DNA from: CAWIUB01 sp963839175
GTDB lineage: Bacteria; Actinomycetota; Actinomycetes; Mycobacteriales; Jatrophihabitantaceae
Direction of reading: 5' to 3'
Assembly: GCA_963839175.1 (NCBI GenBank)
Contig: CAWIUB010000052.1
Coordinates: forward strand, 62,001-126,000
DNA: 64,000 bases
This document shows, in pieces, positions 8,037-18,973 of the stretch. Positions within the stretch are counted from its first letter, which is position 1. Every line of letters starts with the position of its first letter. Under the pieces are notes generated by a model, which was not told where the DNA came from, searched no databases, and saw only the letters and a list, made by a program, of their open reading frames with translations. The position numbers and the translations under genes are program-made.

Positions 8037-8924
8037 CTAGGTCGGTGTGCTCGACGGGGTCGGGCTCGACGAGGTAGGCACGATCGAACCGGACGGGCTC
8101 GGCGCCGGGCTGGACGCTGGCGCGGTCGAACCGGACGGGCTCGACGACGTCGGTCTGATCGAACCGGACGGGCTCGCTGCCCTCGACGAGGCCCGGCTCG
8201 ACGATGACGTGGTCGAGCCGGTTGGCGCACTGGCTGCGAGCAGCGGGCCGCCTGCACTCGATCCACTCGAACTGGGCCCGGGCACGCCGGAGCCGATCGT
8301 CACAGGCCGGGGATCCGGCGCGCGTGCGCACACCGGGCACGGATGTGACCCGGGTTCGCCGGTGGGCGCAGACGGCCGCGTCACGGATCTGAGCGAGGAA
8401 GCCTGGGAGACGCCCGACGGGGTCGACGACGGTCCGAGGGAGACCGCGGCAGGTGCGGTGTCCTGGGGGCTGTGCACACCCATTGCGGCGGCGAGGCTGA
8501 CGGTGAGGACCACCACGGCGGCCCCGCCGAGCGCGGCCAGCAGCCCCGGACTGTGCTGGAGGGTGAGGCGGCTTGGACGCCGCCGCTCGAGGATGGGAGC
8601 GTCCGCCCGATCCGGGAACGGCCCACGCAGCGCCGTCGTTGGCGCGGCGACGTTCGCCAATTGCTCCGCCGTCGCGCCGTGCGGCGGCTCACGGGTGGCC
8701 TTCGGCGGCCGGGGAGATTCTTCCGCCCGACGCGTGGCGGATGCACGGACAAGCTTCTTCGCCTGCGAGGCGGCCCGCGGGCTGGACCGACGCTTTCCGG
8801 CCGTTGCGTCAGGGGGCTCAGACGAGGCGTTACGTTCTTCGGCCCTTGCGGCGCATGCGCGGGCGACCCGCGCGACGTTCTGCCGACTGCCCTGGATGGG
8901 GCGTGGGCGGTCCTTGGCGGTCAT
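8037..8924 (-). CDS. Single-pass protein with basic N-terminus and Ser/Pro/Thr-rich tail
   Basis: A 295-aa protein from ATG 8924 (MTAKDRPRPIQGSRQNVARV). A long basic, disordered cytoplasmic part of about 140 residues precedes one membrane helix (LLAALGGAAVVVLTVSLAAA). The tail is rich in Ser, Pro and Thr and contains three SPSGS repeats whose DNA carries three identical 18-bp copies (8084-8101, 8126-8143, 8159-8176). No enzymatic motif is seen. The alternative ATG at 9089 directly abuts the meaB stop and would add 55 basic residues. It lies between meaB and the LOG gene, but nothing links it to methylmalonyl-CoA metabolism except position. Confidence 0.6.
   Translation of the reverse strand: MTAKDRPRPIQGSRQNVARVARACAARAEERNASSEPPDATAGKRRSSPRAASQAKKLVRASATRRAEESPRPPKATREPPHGATAEQLANVAAPTTALRGPFPDRADAPILERRRPSRLTLQHSPGLLAALGGAAVVVLTVSLAAAMGVHSPQDTAPAAVSLGPSSTPSGVSQASSLRSVTRPSAPTGEPGSHPCPVCARAPDPRPVTIGSGVPGPSSSGSSAGGPLLAASAPTGSTTSSSSRASSRAASPSGSIRPTSSSPSGSTAPASSPAPSPSGSIVPTSSSPTPSSTPT
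8084..8176. repeat. Three direct 18-bp repeats inside the Ser-rich tail
   Basis: TCGAACCGGACGGGCTCG occurs at 8084-8101, 8126-8143 and 8159-8176. The spacings of 42 and 33 bp are multiples of three. On the coding (minus) strand each copy spells the SPSGS-type segment of the anchored protein, so the repeats are in-frame coding repeats that can expand or contract without breaking the gene. Confidence 0.85.
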
Positions 8925-9089
8925 GGCGCCGCGTGCGAGGCCAGCGACGTGCCGGGGTGGCCGAGTCTTGGCAGCCTCGGCTGATCCCCCACTCCGCTTC
9001 TTGGGCAAGAGTCCCCCGCTGAGCCGACCGACCGCGGACCGCGACCGACGTCGGGCCAATAACCTACCACGTTGGCACGCAGCGAGCAT

Positions 9090-10099
9090 TCACCGGTCGC
9101 GAGCCGATACCGAATCTTGGCCTGACGTCCTCCCGTCGAGCGCGGCGAGGATTCGTTGCACGGCCTGGCCCGGTGTCATCCGTCCGGAGAGGACCGCGGT
9201 CTCGGTCGAGGCGGCCACCTCCCGCACGCCGGGAGCGTCAAGGCGAGCCAGCAGCCGGTCACGCACCATCGCTCGTGTCCACTCGACGAGCTGCCGCCGC
9301 CGTTTTCGCTCCAGGCCGCCATCGGCGGCGAGCTGGTCGCGGTGGCGGATGACGTGCTTCCACACCTTGTCGAGCCCGGCATTGGTTAGGGCACTGCAGG
9401 TGACGACCGGCGTCTGCCATTCGCGCTCAGTGCCCCGCAACAGCCGCAGAGCCGACGACAATTCCCTCGCGGCGCGGGCCGATTCCGCAATGTGGGGACC
9501 ATCGGCCTTGTTGACCGCAATGACGTCGACGATCTCCAGGATGCCGCGCTTCATGCCCTGCAGCTGATCACCCGTGCGCGCCATGGTCAGGAACAGGAAG
9601 GTGTCGACCATGTCGGCCACCACGAACTCAGATTGGCCGACACCGACCGTCTCGACGAGGACGATGTCGTAGCCCGCGGCCTCCATCACGAGCATCGTCT
9701 CGCGGGTGGCCGCCGCGACTCCGCCGAGTGTCCCGGACGAAGGCGACGGCCGGACAAACGCGTGCGACTCGTTGGCCAGCCGGGTCATCCGAGTCTTGTC
9801 CCCCAGGATGCTGCCGCGGGTGCGTGCCGAGGACGGGTCGACGGCCAGCACCGCCACTCGGTGCCCGTCGGCGAGCAGGTTCATGCCAAGCGTGTCGATG
9901 AATGTCGACTTGCCCACCCCAGGGACGCCGGTGATGCCGACCCGCTGGGCCTTTCCGGTGTGCGGCAGCAGCTCGACGAGCAGTTGCTGGGCGTGCGCGC
10001 GATGGTCGGCGCGACGCGACTCGACCAGCGTGATGGCCTTGGCGATCTGTGCGCGGTCGCCAGCCAGCACCCCGTCGACTCGACGGGCGAGCTCGGTCG

Positions 10100-10103
<4 letters not shown>
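9090..10103 (-). CDS. meaB: Methylmalonyl-CoA mutase-associated GTPase MeaB
   Basis: A 337-aa G3E-type GTPase with Walker A GVPGVGKST at residues 59-67, VDPSS and RGSILGDKTRM after it, VETVGVGQSE as the G3 region and NKAD as the G4 motif. MeaB loads and protects adenosylcobalamin on methylmalonyl-CoA mutase. Its start overlaps the mutB stop by 4 nt (10100-10103), so the two are translationally coupled. Length and motifs are normal. Confidence 0.95.
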
Positions 10104-12285
<2,182 letters not shown>

Positions 12286-12289
<4 letters not shown>

Positions 12290-14088
12290 GTCGACACCCC
12301 CAGATCAGCCAAGGTCGTCGTGAGGACCGCCACCGCGTCGCAGCCGTCGTGCAGATAGCCGTCGATGCCTGCGTCGTCGTCGGACGGCGGCCCGGCGAGC
12401 CAGATTGTCCTTGCGCCGGCGGTCTTCAGCGCCTCACTCAGTTCGGCGATTCCCGTCGCGTCCGACGAGCAGAGGCAGGCCACCGCAGTGCCGCTCGCCC
12501 GGAATCCGGCGACCAGTTCGGGGACGTCGCCCGTGTGGACGACGGGCTCGATCCCCCCTGCCTGGAACAGGTTCGTGGCGAAGCCGACCCGCCCGGCATG
12601 CGCCGACGGCGCACCGAGCGCGGCCAGAAACACCGTCGGACGGGTGGCCGCCGCGTCCGCGCGATCGCGCAGCCCCTCGAACGCCTCGGCGTAGCGGAGC
12701 CGCGGCAGCCCTCCGCCGGGCATGGCGGGCGACCCAGGACGTTCGAGCAGGGGCTCGTCGGCCAGCGCGAACTCGCTCACGCCGGTGATCGGGTCGCGCC
12801 GATGGGCGATGTTGTCTCGGCGCCTGGCGGCTGTTGACTTGATCAGTGACCGCACCGCGTCGAAGTTTGCCGCGCCACCGGATCGTTCCAGGGCGGTGAA
12901 CCGGTCCCACGCCGTCTCGGCCAGCCGATCGGTGAGCGACTCGAGGTACCACGAGCCGCCGGCCGGGTCGATCACCCGGCTCAGACTCGACTCGTCGTGC
13001 AGGATCGAGGACGTGTTGCGGGCGATGCGCCGCCCGAAGCCGTCCGGCAGACCGAGGGCCGAGTCGAACGGCAAGACGGTGATCGCTTCGGCACCGCCGA
13101 CGGCCGCGGCGAAGCAGGCGATGGTCGTGCGGAGCATGTTCACCCAGGGGTCGCGTCGCGTCATCATCGCGGCCGAGGTCACCGCGTGCTGCCGCTGCCC
13201 GCGACGTGAGCCGGACCCGCCGGCGAGTTCGGCGACGCGGTCCCAGATGCGCCGCGCGGCGCGCAGCTTGGCGATCGACAAGAACTGGTCCACGGTCACA
13301 GCAAGGCGAAACTCCAGCTGTCCCAGCGCCGCGTCGATAGACAGCCCGGCGTCGGTGAGCGCCCGCAGGTACGCCACACCGACGGACGTCGCCACCGCCA
13401 ACTCGTCGGCGTCGCTGCCGCCCGCGTCGTGGTAGATCGTGCCGTCGACGGTGATGGCGCACAGTGCGGGATAGTCGGCGATCATGCCGATCAGCCGAAC
13501 TAGCGTCGTCAGGTCTGGTGTCGTGCCGAGGCGGGTGGCCAGGCCGATCGGGTCTGCGCCGAGCGTCCCGGCCAGCTGCACCGGTTCGACGCCCCGATCG
13601 GCGGCTGCCTTCAGCAGTACCTCCCCGGCCTGCGCGATCTGCGTGCCGGCGTCGAGGGCGACCGGGGTCCGGTCGAGATGCACGCCGTCGAGCGCACGAG
13701 GCAGCTCGGTGACCGCCAAGCCAGACTCGCCCAGCACGAGCCACAGCGACGTCGCTCCGTTCTGGAGATCGGCCAGCACCGCGGCGTTGGCGCGGCCCGG
13801 ATCCGGGTCGCCGTGCCGCTGCCGCACGTCCCAGCCGGCGACGGTGCCAGCTGTGCGCGCGCCACGGACGAACGGCGGCCACCCAGGCAGGCCGACGTCG
13901 GGCTCATCGCTCCTGGTGTACAGCGGCTCGATGAGCACGCCGTCGTAGGTCTCGGTTGAGAGCACCCGCAGCGGGTCGCCGCCGGTGCCTGACTTGCGCA
14001 GCACCTCGGTCAGGACGGCGAGCCACTCGTCTCGGCTCGCGGCCGGGAATTCCGCGGCGAGAGCCAGCGGCTCGGACTGGGCGGACAT
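12286..14088 (-). CDS. mutA: Methylmalonyl-CoA mutase small (beta) subunit
   Basis: A 600-aa protein from ATG 14088 (MSAQSEPLALAAEFPAASRD). It has the mutase barrel (GLPGWPPFVRGARTAGTVAGWDVRQRH) and a degenerate C-terminal Rossmann domain. The cobalamin DxHxxG motif is absent (ALGAPSAHAGRVG), as expected for the non-catalytic subunit. It is the first gene of the operon; the ATG sits close to a -10-like TACGAT, so the transcript leader is short. Open frame upstream of 14088 has no homology and was left out. Confidence 0.9.
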
Positions 14089-14201
14089 GTCAAGAATCGT
14101 ATGGCTGAACAACGCTGTGGGGGCCCGCGAGGTGGCCGATCTCTCGGGTCGCCCAGATGAGTGCGCCGGAACCTGCCGGGTGGCCCGACCGTTGGGATCG
14201 T

Positions 14202-14537
14202 ATGGAAGGCACGGCGGGAGCGAGGGCCACGCGGGTCCGTAGCGTCGCGCTTCTCGCCCTGTTGTTCTGCATCTTCGGGTTGCTTGCGCCGGTCGCCGCC
14301 CGGGCGGCCGGCAGCGCGAGCCATCCCGCGTTGCACGCCATCCACGCCGCAACGACGACAACTGCGGATCACCGCGGGTCGCTGCAGCGGCTCGACCTGC
14401 CGCACGCTGCACTGCCCAATTCGGACACCGACAAATCGGGCCCGGCGCACGTCGCCACTGCCTCGGTGCAGACCATTAACACGATCACAGTCGATTCAGC
14501 GCGGACTCGAGGCCCGCCGGCAAAGGCTTACTCCTAG
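14202..14537 (+). CDS. Small predicted secreted protein
   Basis: A 111-aa protein from ATG 14202 with a basic start (RATRVRS), a hydrophobic core (VALLALLFCIFGLLAPVA) and a likely signal peptidase site after ARA. The mature part is low-complexity, rich in Ala, Thr and His, without known motifs. An in-frame ATG at 14157 would add 15 residues. There is no strong Shine-Dalgarno. It ends 34 bp before the DksA-like gene and may share its transcript. Confidence 0.5.
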   Translation: MEGTAGARATRVRSVALLALLFCIFGLLAPVAARAAGSASHPALHAIHAATTTTADHRGSLQRLDLPHAALPNSDTDKSGPAHVATASVQTINTITVDSARTRGPPAKAYS

Positions 14538-14571
14538 CCAAGCCGTCCCAGCCTCGTCAGGGAGTTCCGCA

Positions 14572-14928
14572 ATGAGACCTGTCACGATGCCGGCTCAGTC
14601 AAGCCTGCCTGCGCTCACCCCATCCCGAGTCACGGCCTTGCGCACGATGCTCGAAGAGCAGCGCAACTTCCGCATCGAGCAGCTTGCGCAGTTGCGCGGC
14701 GGCAACGAGCCAACGCTGCTGCGCGGTGTCGACCGCGAGATCAGCGACTCGCTCGTCGCCGGCGCGCGAGCTGCATTGGACGACGTGCTCGACGCGCTGC
14801 GCCGGATGGACACCGGTATGTACGGCATCTGCACGGACTGCCAGGCGCCGCTGCCGATCGAGCGGCTGGAGATCCTGCCGCAGGTGGCGCGGTGCATAGC
14901 GTGCCAGCGCAGGGCAATACTTGGCTGA
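14572..14928 (+). CDS. TraR/DksA-type C4 zinc finger protein
   Basis: A 118-aa protein with an N-terminal coiled coil (ALRTMLEEQRNFRIEQLAQLR) and a C-terminal zinc finger CTDC-x17-CIAC after GMYGIC. This is the DksA/TraR fold; such proteins often act in the RNA polymerase secondary channel, though actinobacterial versions are mostly uncharacterised. The ATG at 14572 has AGGGAG at 14559-14564. Confidence 0.8.
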   Translation: MRPVTMPAQSSLPALTPSRVTALRTMLEEQRNFRIEQLAQLRGGNEPTLLRGVDREISDSLVAGARAALDDVLDALRRMDTGMYGICTDCQAPLPIERLEILPQVARCIACQRRAILG

Positions 14929-14970
14929 CCCCGGACCGGACTCGAGTGGCAATCACTAGGCTCGGCGGAC

Positions 14971-15768
14971 GTGACGCAGACCGATCCCGCCACCCTCGCC
15001 CGATCGGCCGCCGATGCATTGGCCGAACGCACCGGCATCGCCCGCCACGACGTCGCAATCGTCTTCGGCTCGGGATGGCTCCCCGCGGTCGACGCGCTGG
15101 GCCAGGCGTCGGCCGAGCTGACGGTCGCTGAGCTGCCCGGCTTCCTGCCGTCCGCCGTCGCCGGCCACGCCGGCCGGCTGCACTCGATCGAGGTCGGGAC
15201 GCAGCGGGTACTGGCCTTCCTCGGCCGCACGCACCTGTATGAGGGGCGCGGCGTCGAGCCGGTCGTGCACGGCGTCCGCACCGCGGTCGCGGCCGGTTGC
15301 CGGGTCGTCGTGCTCACCAACGCCTGCGGCGGCCTGCGGCCGGGCCTGTCCGTCGGCGATCCCGTGGTGATCAGCGACCACCTGAACCTGACCTGGCGCT
15401 CCCCATTGCCGAGCGCGCGATTCGTCGACTTGACCGATCTGTACTCGGCGCGGCTGCGCGCGCTTGTGCGCGAGATCGACCCATCGATCACCGAGGGCGT
15501 TTACGCGATGTTTCCTGGCCCGCAGTACGAGACGCCGGCCGAAGTCCGGATGGCCGGCGTCCTGGGCGCTGACCTGGTCGGGATGTCGACCGTGCTCGAG
15601 GCGATCGCCGCGCACGCCGACGGCGCCGAGGTACTCGGCCTCTCCCTGGTGACGAACCTGGCCGCAGGCCTCGGCGCTCCGCTCGACCACGAAGAAGTGC
15701 TGGCGGCCGGCAAGGCGTCGGCCGTTCGGATGGGACAGCTGCTGCGCGAGCTGATCACCCGGCTATGA
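14971..15768 (+). CDS. punA: Purine nucleoside phosphorylase
   Basis: A 265-aa protein of the trimeric high-molecular-weight PNP class: VFGSGW at the N-terminus, GHAGRLHSIEVG, VVVLTNACGGLRPGLSVGDPVVISDHLN, and FPGPQYETPAEVRM with GMSTVLEAIAA. It phosphorolyses purine (deoxy)nucleosides to base plus (deoxy)ribose-1-phosphate. The GTG at 14971 is used. The stop overlaps the start of the phosphosugar mutase by 4 nt (ATGA at 15765-15768); that enzyme can convert the released sugar-1-phosphate. Confidence 0.92.
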   Translation: MTQTDPATLARSAADALAERTGIARHDVAIVFGSGWLPAVDALGQASAELTVAELPGFLPSAVAGHAGRLHSIEVGTQRVLAFLGRTHLYEGRGVEPVVHGVRTAVAAGCRVVVLTNACGGLRPGLSVGDPVVISDHLNLTWRSPLPSARFVDLTDLYSARLRALVREIDPSITEGVYAMFPGPQYETPAEVRMAGVLGADLVGMSTVLEAIAAHADGAEVLGLSLVTNLAAGLGAPLDHEEVLAAGKASAVRMGQLLRELITRL

Positions 15769-17357
15769 GGGTGGATGAGGAACTGCGCGCCGAGGTCGAG
15801 GCCTGGATCGCCGATGAGGTGGACGATTCCGCAGCAGCTGAGCTGCGGGCACTGCTCGATGAGGATGACCAAGCCGAGCTGGCCGACCGATTCAGCGGCC
15901 CGCTGACGTTCGGCACCGCCGGCCTGCGCGGGCCGCTGCGCGCCGGTCCGAACGGCATGAACCGCACCGTAGTGCGCCGGGCGGCTGCGGGGCTCGCCGG
16001 CTGGCTGACTTCGCGCGGCCACGTCGGCGAGACGGTCGTCGTCGGCTACGATGCACGGCACGGCTCGGCCGACTTCGCGTGCGACTCGGCGAGGATATTC
16101 GCGGCGGCGGGGTTCGTGGCGCGCTTACTCCCCCGGCTGCTGCCGACCCCCGTGCTGGCGTTTGCGGTTCAGAATTTGGGCGCCGCGGCCGGGGTCATGG
16201 TCACCGCCTCACACAATCCACCACAGGACAACGGTTACAAGGTCTATGCCCACGACGGCGCGCAGATCGTCCCGCCATCCGACGTCGAGATCGAGGCCGC
16301 CATCCGCGCGTTGGGGCAGACCCGACGGCTCCCCATGTCGGATGATTACGAGGTGCTCGACGACGAGATCGTCGACGCGTATGTGGCAGCCGTGGCCGCA
16401 CTGGCAGGCGACGGGCCGCGCGGCCTTCGGGTGGTGCACACCGCGCTGCACGGTGTGGGCGCAGAGGTGACCGGGCGGGTGTTCGCCGCAGCTGGCTTCG
16501 ATCCGCTGATTCCGGTGCCCCAGCAGGAGAACCCCGATCCGAACTTCCCCACCGTCTCGTTCCCCAACCCCGAAGAGCCCGGTGCGCTCGACCTTGCGCT
16601 CGCGATCGCGGGGGAACAGGACGCCGATCTGGTGATCGCCAACGATCCGGACGCCGACCGCTGTGCCGTGGCGGTGCCCGCCGGCGACGGCTGGCGGATG
16701 CTGCGCGGCGACGAGCTGGGGGTGCTGCTCGCGGATTCGCTGATGCGGCAAGGGATTCGCGGCACCTACGCGACGACAATCGTCTCGTCGTCACTGCTGC
16801 GGGTAATGACGCAGCGGCACGGTGTCGGCTACGCCGAGACCCTCACCGGGTTCAAGTGGATCATGCGTGCCGCGCCCGATCTCGTATTCGGCTACGAGGA
16901 GGCGCTCGGCTATGCCGTCGCGCCGCAGCTCGTCCGCGACAAGGACGGCATCAGCGCTGCCTTGCTCGTGGCACAGCTCGCGGCAGCGCTCAAAGCGACC
17001 GGCTCATCGCTGCCCCAGCGATTGGACGAGCTGGCCGCCGCGTACGGCCGCTACGCCACCGATCAGGTCTCCGTCCGCGTCGACGACCAGTCGGTCATCG
17101 CCGAGACGATGCGGCGGCTGCGGATCCGTCCGCCGCACACGCTGCTCGGCGAATCGGTCGAGTACGCGGACCTGCTGCCCGACGCGGACGTCCTCAGGCT
17201 GAGCTGGCCCCGCGGACACGTGGTCGTCCGCCCGTCCGGAACCGAGCCCAAGCTCAAGGCCTACCTCGAGGTGATCGTTCCGGACGGATCCGCGGACACG
17301 GCAGCGGCGCAGCTCGCCGCCTTGCGCGACCAGGTCCGTGTCCTGGTGCGCGGCTGA
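15765..17357 (+). CDS. pmmB: Phosphosugar mutase (phosphopentomutase/phosphomannomutase type, PmmB-like)
   Basis: A 530-aa alpha-D-phosphohexomutase. The phosphorylated serine motif TASHNP places the catalytic Ser at residue 149. The metal-binding loop is DPDADR at 294-299, the sugar loop GYEEALGYA follows, and the phosphate loop is RPSGTEPKLKAYLE near the end. Coupling to a purine nucleoside phosphorylase suggests use of (deoxy)ribose-1-phosphate as well as hexose phosphates. Confidence 0.9.
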   Translation: MRVDEELRAEVEAWIADEVDDSAAAELRALLDEDDQAELADRFSGPLTFGTAGLRGPLRAGPNGMNRTVVRRAAAGLAGWLTSRGHVGETVVVGYDARHGSADFACDSARIFAAAGFVARLLPRLLPTPVLAFAVQNLGAAAGVMVTASHNPPQDNGYKVYAHDGAQIVPPSDVEIEAAIRALGQTRRLPMSDDYEVLDDEIVDAYVAAVAALAGDGPRGLRVVHTALHGVGAEVTGRVFAAAGFDPLIPVPQQENPDPNFPTVSFPNPEEPGALDLALAIAGEQDADLVIANDPDADRCAVAVPAGDGWRMLRGDELGVLLADSLMRQGIRGTYATTIVSSSLLRVMTQRHGVGYAETLTGFKWIMRAAPDLVFGYEEALGYAVAPQLVRDKDGISAALLVAQLAAALKATGSSLPQRLDELAAAYGRYATDQVSVRVDDQSVIAETMRRLRIRPPHTLLGESVEYADLLPDADVLRLSWPRGHVVVRPSGTEPKLKAYLEVIVPDGSADTAAAQLAALRDQVRVLVRG

Positions 17358-17387
17358 CACTGATCAGCGCAGAGCGCCAATGACAGC

Positions 17388-18077
17388 TCAACGCCGAGGG
17401 CAGCTGCCGGTCACGAACTGCTTCGGGACAGGTGCCCGGGTCGACTCCGCCGGGGTACAGCCGGTCGAGACCAGCTGATTACCGGCAAAGCGATAGGTGT
17501 GCCAGAAAAGGTGGCCGCTGGCGTAATTCGGCGTGAAGTCGCTGTCCAGTGCGGCGACGTCCAGGTCGCCGTCGCCGTTCATGTCCTGCGCGACGATCAT
17601 GGCCGAATCGGACGACACCATCGCCGACGCGACCAGCCGCCCAGACCGCACGACGATCTCCTGCGCGAGACCGGAGTGTGCCCCTTGGCCGTCCATGAAG
17701 ACGCAGCTGGGCTCAGCGCCGCTCGACAGGCAGGTCACCGAACCGCTCCAGCCGTAGCCGCTCGGGGCCACCCACCATTGCGTCGCGACGCCGTTATCGG
17801 TCAATTCGAGGATCGGGTGTGTGGTGAAGTCGCCAACCTGGCCGGAGTGCCACACGTTCACCGCGTAACCGTCGCGCAGCGTCACCGACTGTGCCCGCTG
17901 GCAGTGCCAGGTCGCACACTGCGCCGGCATCGGCACCGCGCTGGTCGCCGCGGCGGTCGATGGGGATTTCGACGCGGACTTCGTCGTACTGGAGCAGTCC
18001 ATCAGGATCAGGAGTAGTACGGCCAGCGTCACGACCACCGTAGTGCGCCCGAGCCGCGCTCGCGCGATCATGCCCAT
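17388..18077 (-). CDS. Predicted lipoprotein/secreted protein with FG-GAP-like calcium loop
   Basis: A 229-aa protein from ATG 18077, preceded by GGAGG with 6-nt spacing. A basic start and hydrophobic stretch (TVVVTLAVLLLILMDCSS) end in a Cys that may be a weak lipobox. The mature protein has further cysteines and one DMNGDGDLDVAALD loop, as in FG-GAP/calcium-binding repeats. No enzyme motif is seen. It faces the phosphosugar mutase gene convergently. Confidence 0.65.
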   Translation of the reverse strand: MGMIARARLGRTTVVVTLAVLLLILMDCSSTTKSASKSPSTAAATSAVPMPAQCATWHCQRAQSVTLRDGYAVNVWHSGQVGDFTTHPILELTDNGVATQWWVAPSGYGWSGSVTCLSSGAEPSCVFMDGQGAHSGLAQEIVVRSGRLVASAMVSSDSAMIVAQDMNGDGDLDVAALDSDFTPNYASGHLFWHTYRFAGNQLVSTGCTPAESTRAPVPKQFVTGSCPRR

Positions 18078-18185
18078 CCGACCCCTCCGCACGACACGGG
18101 GCAAACACCGGTGTGGACCACCACAATGTCCCATCGACGGGCGGATCCGGTGGACGTGGCACGTAACGATGTGGTCAAACCCACC

Positions 18186-18321
18186 GTTCGGGCCGCTACC
18201 GCGGCCCGCTGCGCCTATCGTTCGGGCCGCTACCGCGGCCCGCTGCGCCTATCGTTCGGGCCGCTACCGCGGCCCGCTGCGCCTATCGTTCGGGCCGCTA
18301 CCGCGGCCCGAACTGCCTATC
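18186..18321 (-). repeat. Four tandem 34-bp units, each a GC-rich hairpin, at the 3' end of upp
   Basis: Units start at 18186, 18220, 18254 and 18288. The first three are identical; the fourth differs at a few positions in its right half. Each contains CGGGCCGC-TACC-GCGGCCCG, a perfect 8-bp stem with a 4-nt loop. In the fourth unit the stem grows to 11 bp (GTTCGGGCCGC / GCGGCCCGAAC). On the minus strand the loop holds the TAG stop codon of upp, so the last upp codons and the stop form the hairpin. The other three copies lie just downstream of upp. No T-tract follows. A serial terminator or 3'-end stabilising structure is plausible. Confidence 0.85.
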
Positions 18322-18933
18322 CCCCGCGTCGCCCAGGCCGGGGACGATGTAGGCGGCGTCGTTGAGGCGTTCGTCGATGCTCGCGGTGACGATGCGCACC
18401 GGCAGCCCGCTCTGCTCGATCCGCGCGAGACCTTCCGGCGCGACGAGTGCACAGATCACGGTGATGTCGGACGCGCCGCGCGAGGCCAGCAGCAACAGGC
18501 AATGCAGCAGCGATCCGCCCGTCGCCAGCATCGGGTCGAGCACGATCACCGGCCGGCCGGCCAGCGAGTCGGGCAGTGAGGCCATGTACGGCGACGGCTC
18601 GTGAGTCTGCTCGTCGCGGGCCAGGCCGACAAACCCCATCTGTGACTCGGGCAGCAGGTTGAACGCCGCCTCGGCCATGCCGAGACCGGCACGCAGCACC
18701 GGCACGAGCAGCGGCGGATTCGCGAGCGTCACGCCGGTCGTGGGGCCGACCGGCGTCGTCACAGGGACCTCGGTCACCTCGACGTTGCGCGTCGCCTCGT
18801 AGACCAGCAGCGTGGCAAGTTCGCGCAGCGCCGCCCGGAACTCGGCATTGCTGCTGCGCTCGTCACGCATCACGGTCAGCCGCGATTGAACGATCGGGTG
18901 ATCGACGACGAGTGTCTCCACGGGCTCAGACAC
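18298..18933 (-). CDS. upp: Uracil phosphoribosyltransferase
   Basis: A 211-aa protein with DHPIVQSRLTVMRD at the N-terminus, LVPVLRAGLGMAEA, and the PRPP loop VLDPMLATGGS, ending YIVPGLGDAGDRQFGPR at the usual place. It makes UMP from uracil and PRPP. The GTG at 18933 matches the usual family start; the frame is open to 18981 without homology. The start faces deoC divergently with a 40-bp gap. The stop codon lies in the loop of the last unit of the 34-bp hairpin array. Confidence 0.92.
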   Translation of the reverse strand: MSEPVETLVVDHPIVQSRLTVMRDERSSNAEFRAALRELATLLVYEATRNVEVTEVPVTTPVGPTTGVTLANPPLLVPVLRAGLGMAEAAFNLLPESQMGFVGLARDEQTHEPSPYMASLPDSLAGRPVIVLDPMLATGGSLLHCLLLLASRGASDITVICALVAPEGLARIEQSGLPVRIVTASIDERLNDAAYIVPGLGDAGDRQFGPR

Positions 18934-18973
18934 TAGCGGCCGGACGACCGCCGAACGACCTAAGCTGAACGGC

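Noticed and set aside
7489..8340. 283-aa version of the LOG protein
   Set aside because: The extra N-terminus is translated from the antisense of the Ser-rich tail repeats and has no LOG homology; GTG 8001 fits family length.
8047..9567. 506-aa open frame on the plus strand
   Set aside because: It lies antisense to the Ser-rich protein and meaB; its sequence is repetitive and is explained as a shadow of high-GC codons.
18186..18321. CRISPR-like array
   Set aside because: The 34-bp units are strictly tandem with no spacers between them and no cas genes are present; it is a hairpin repeat.
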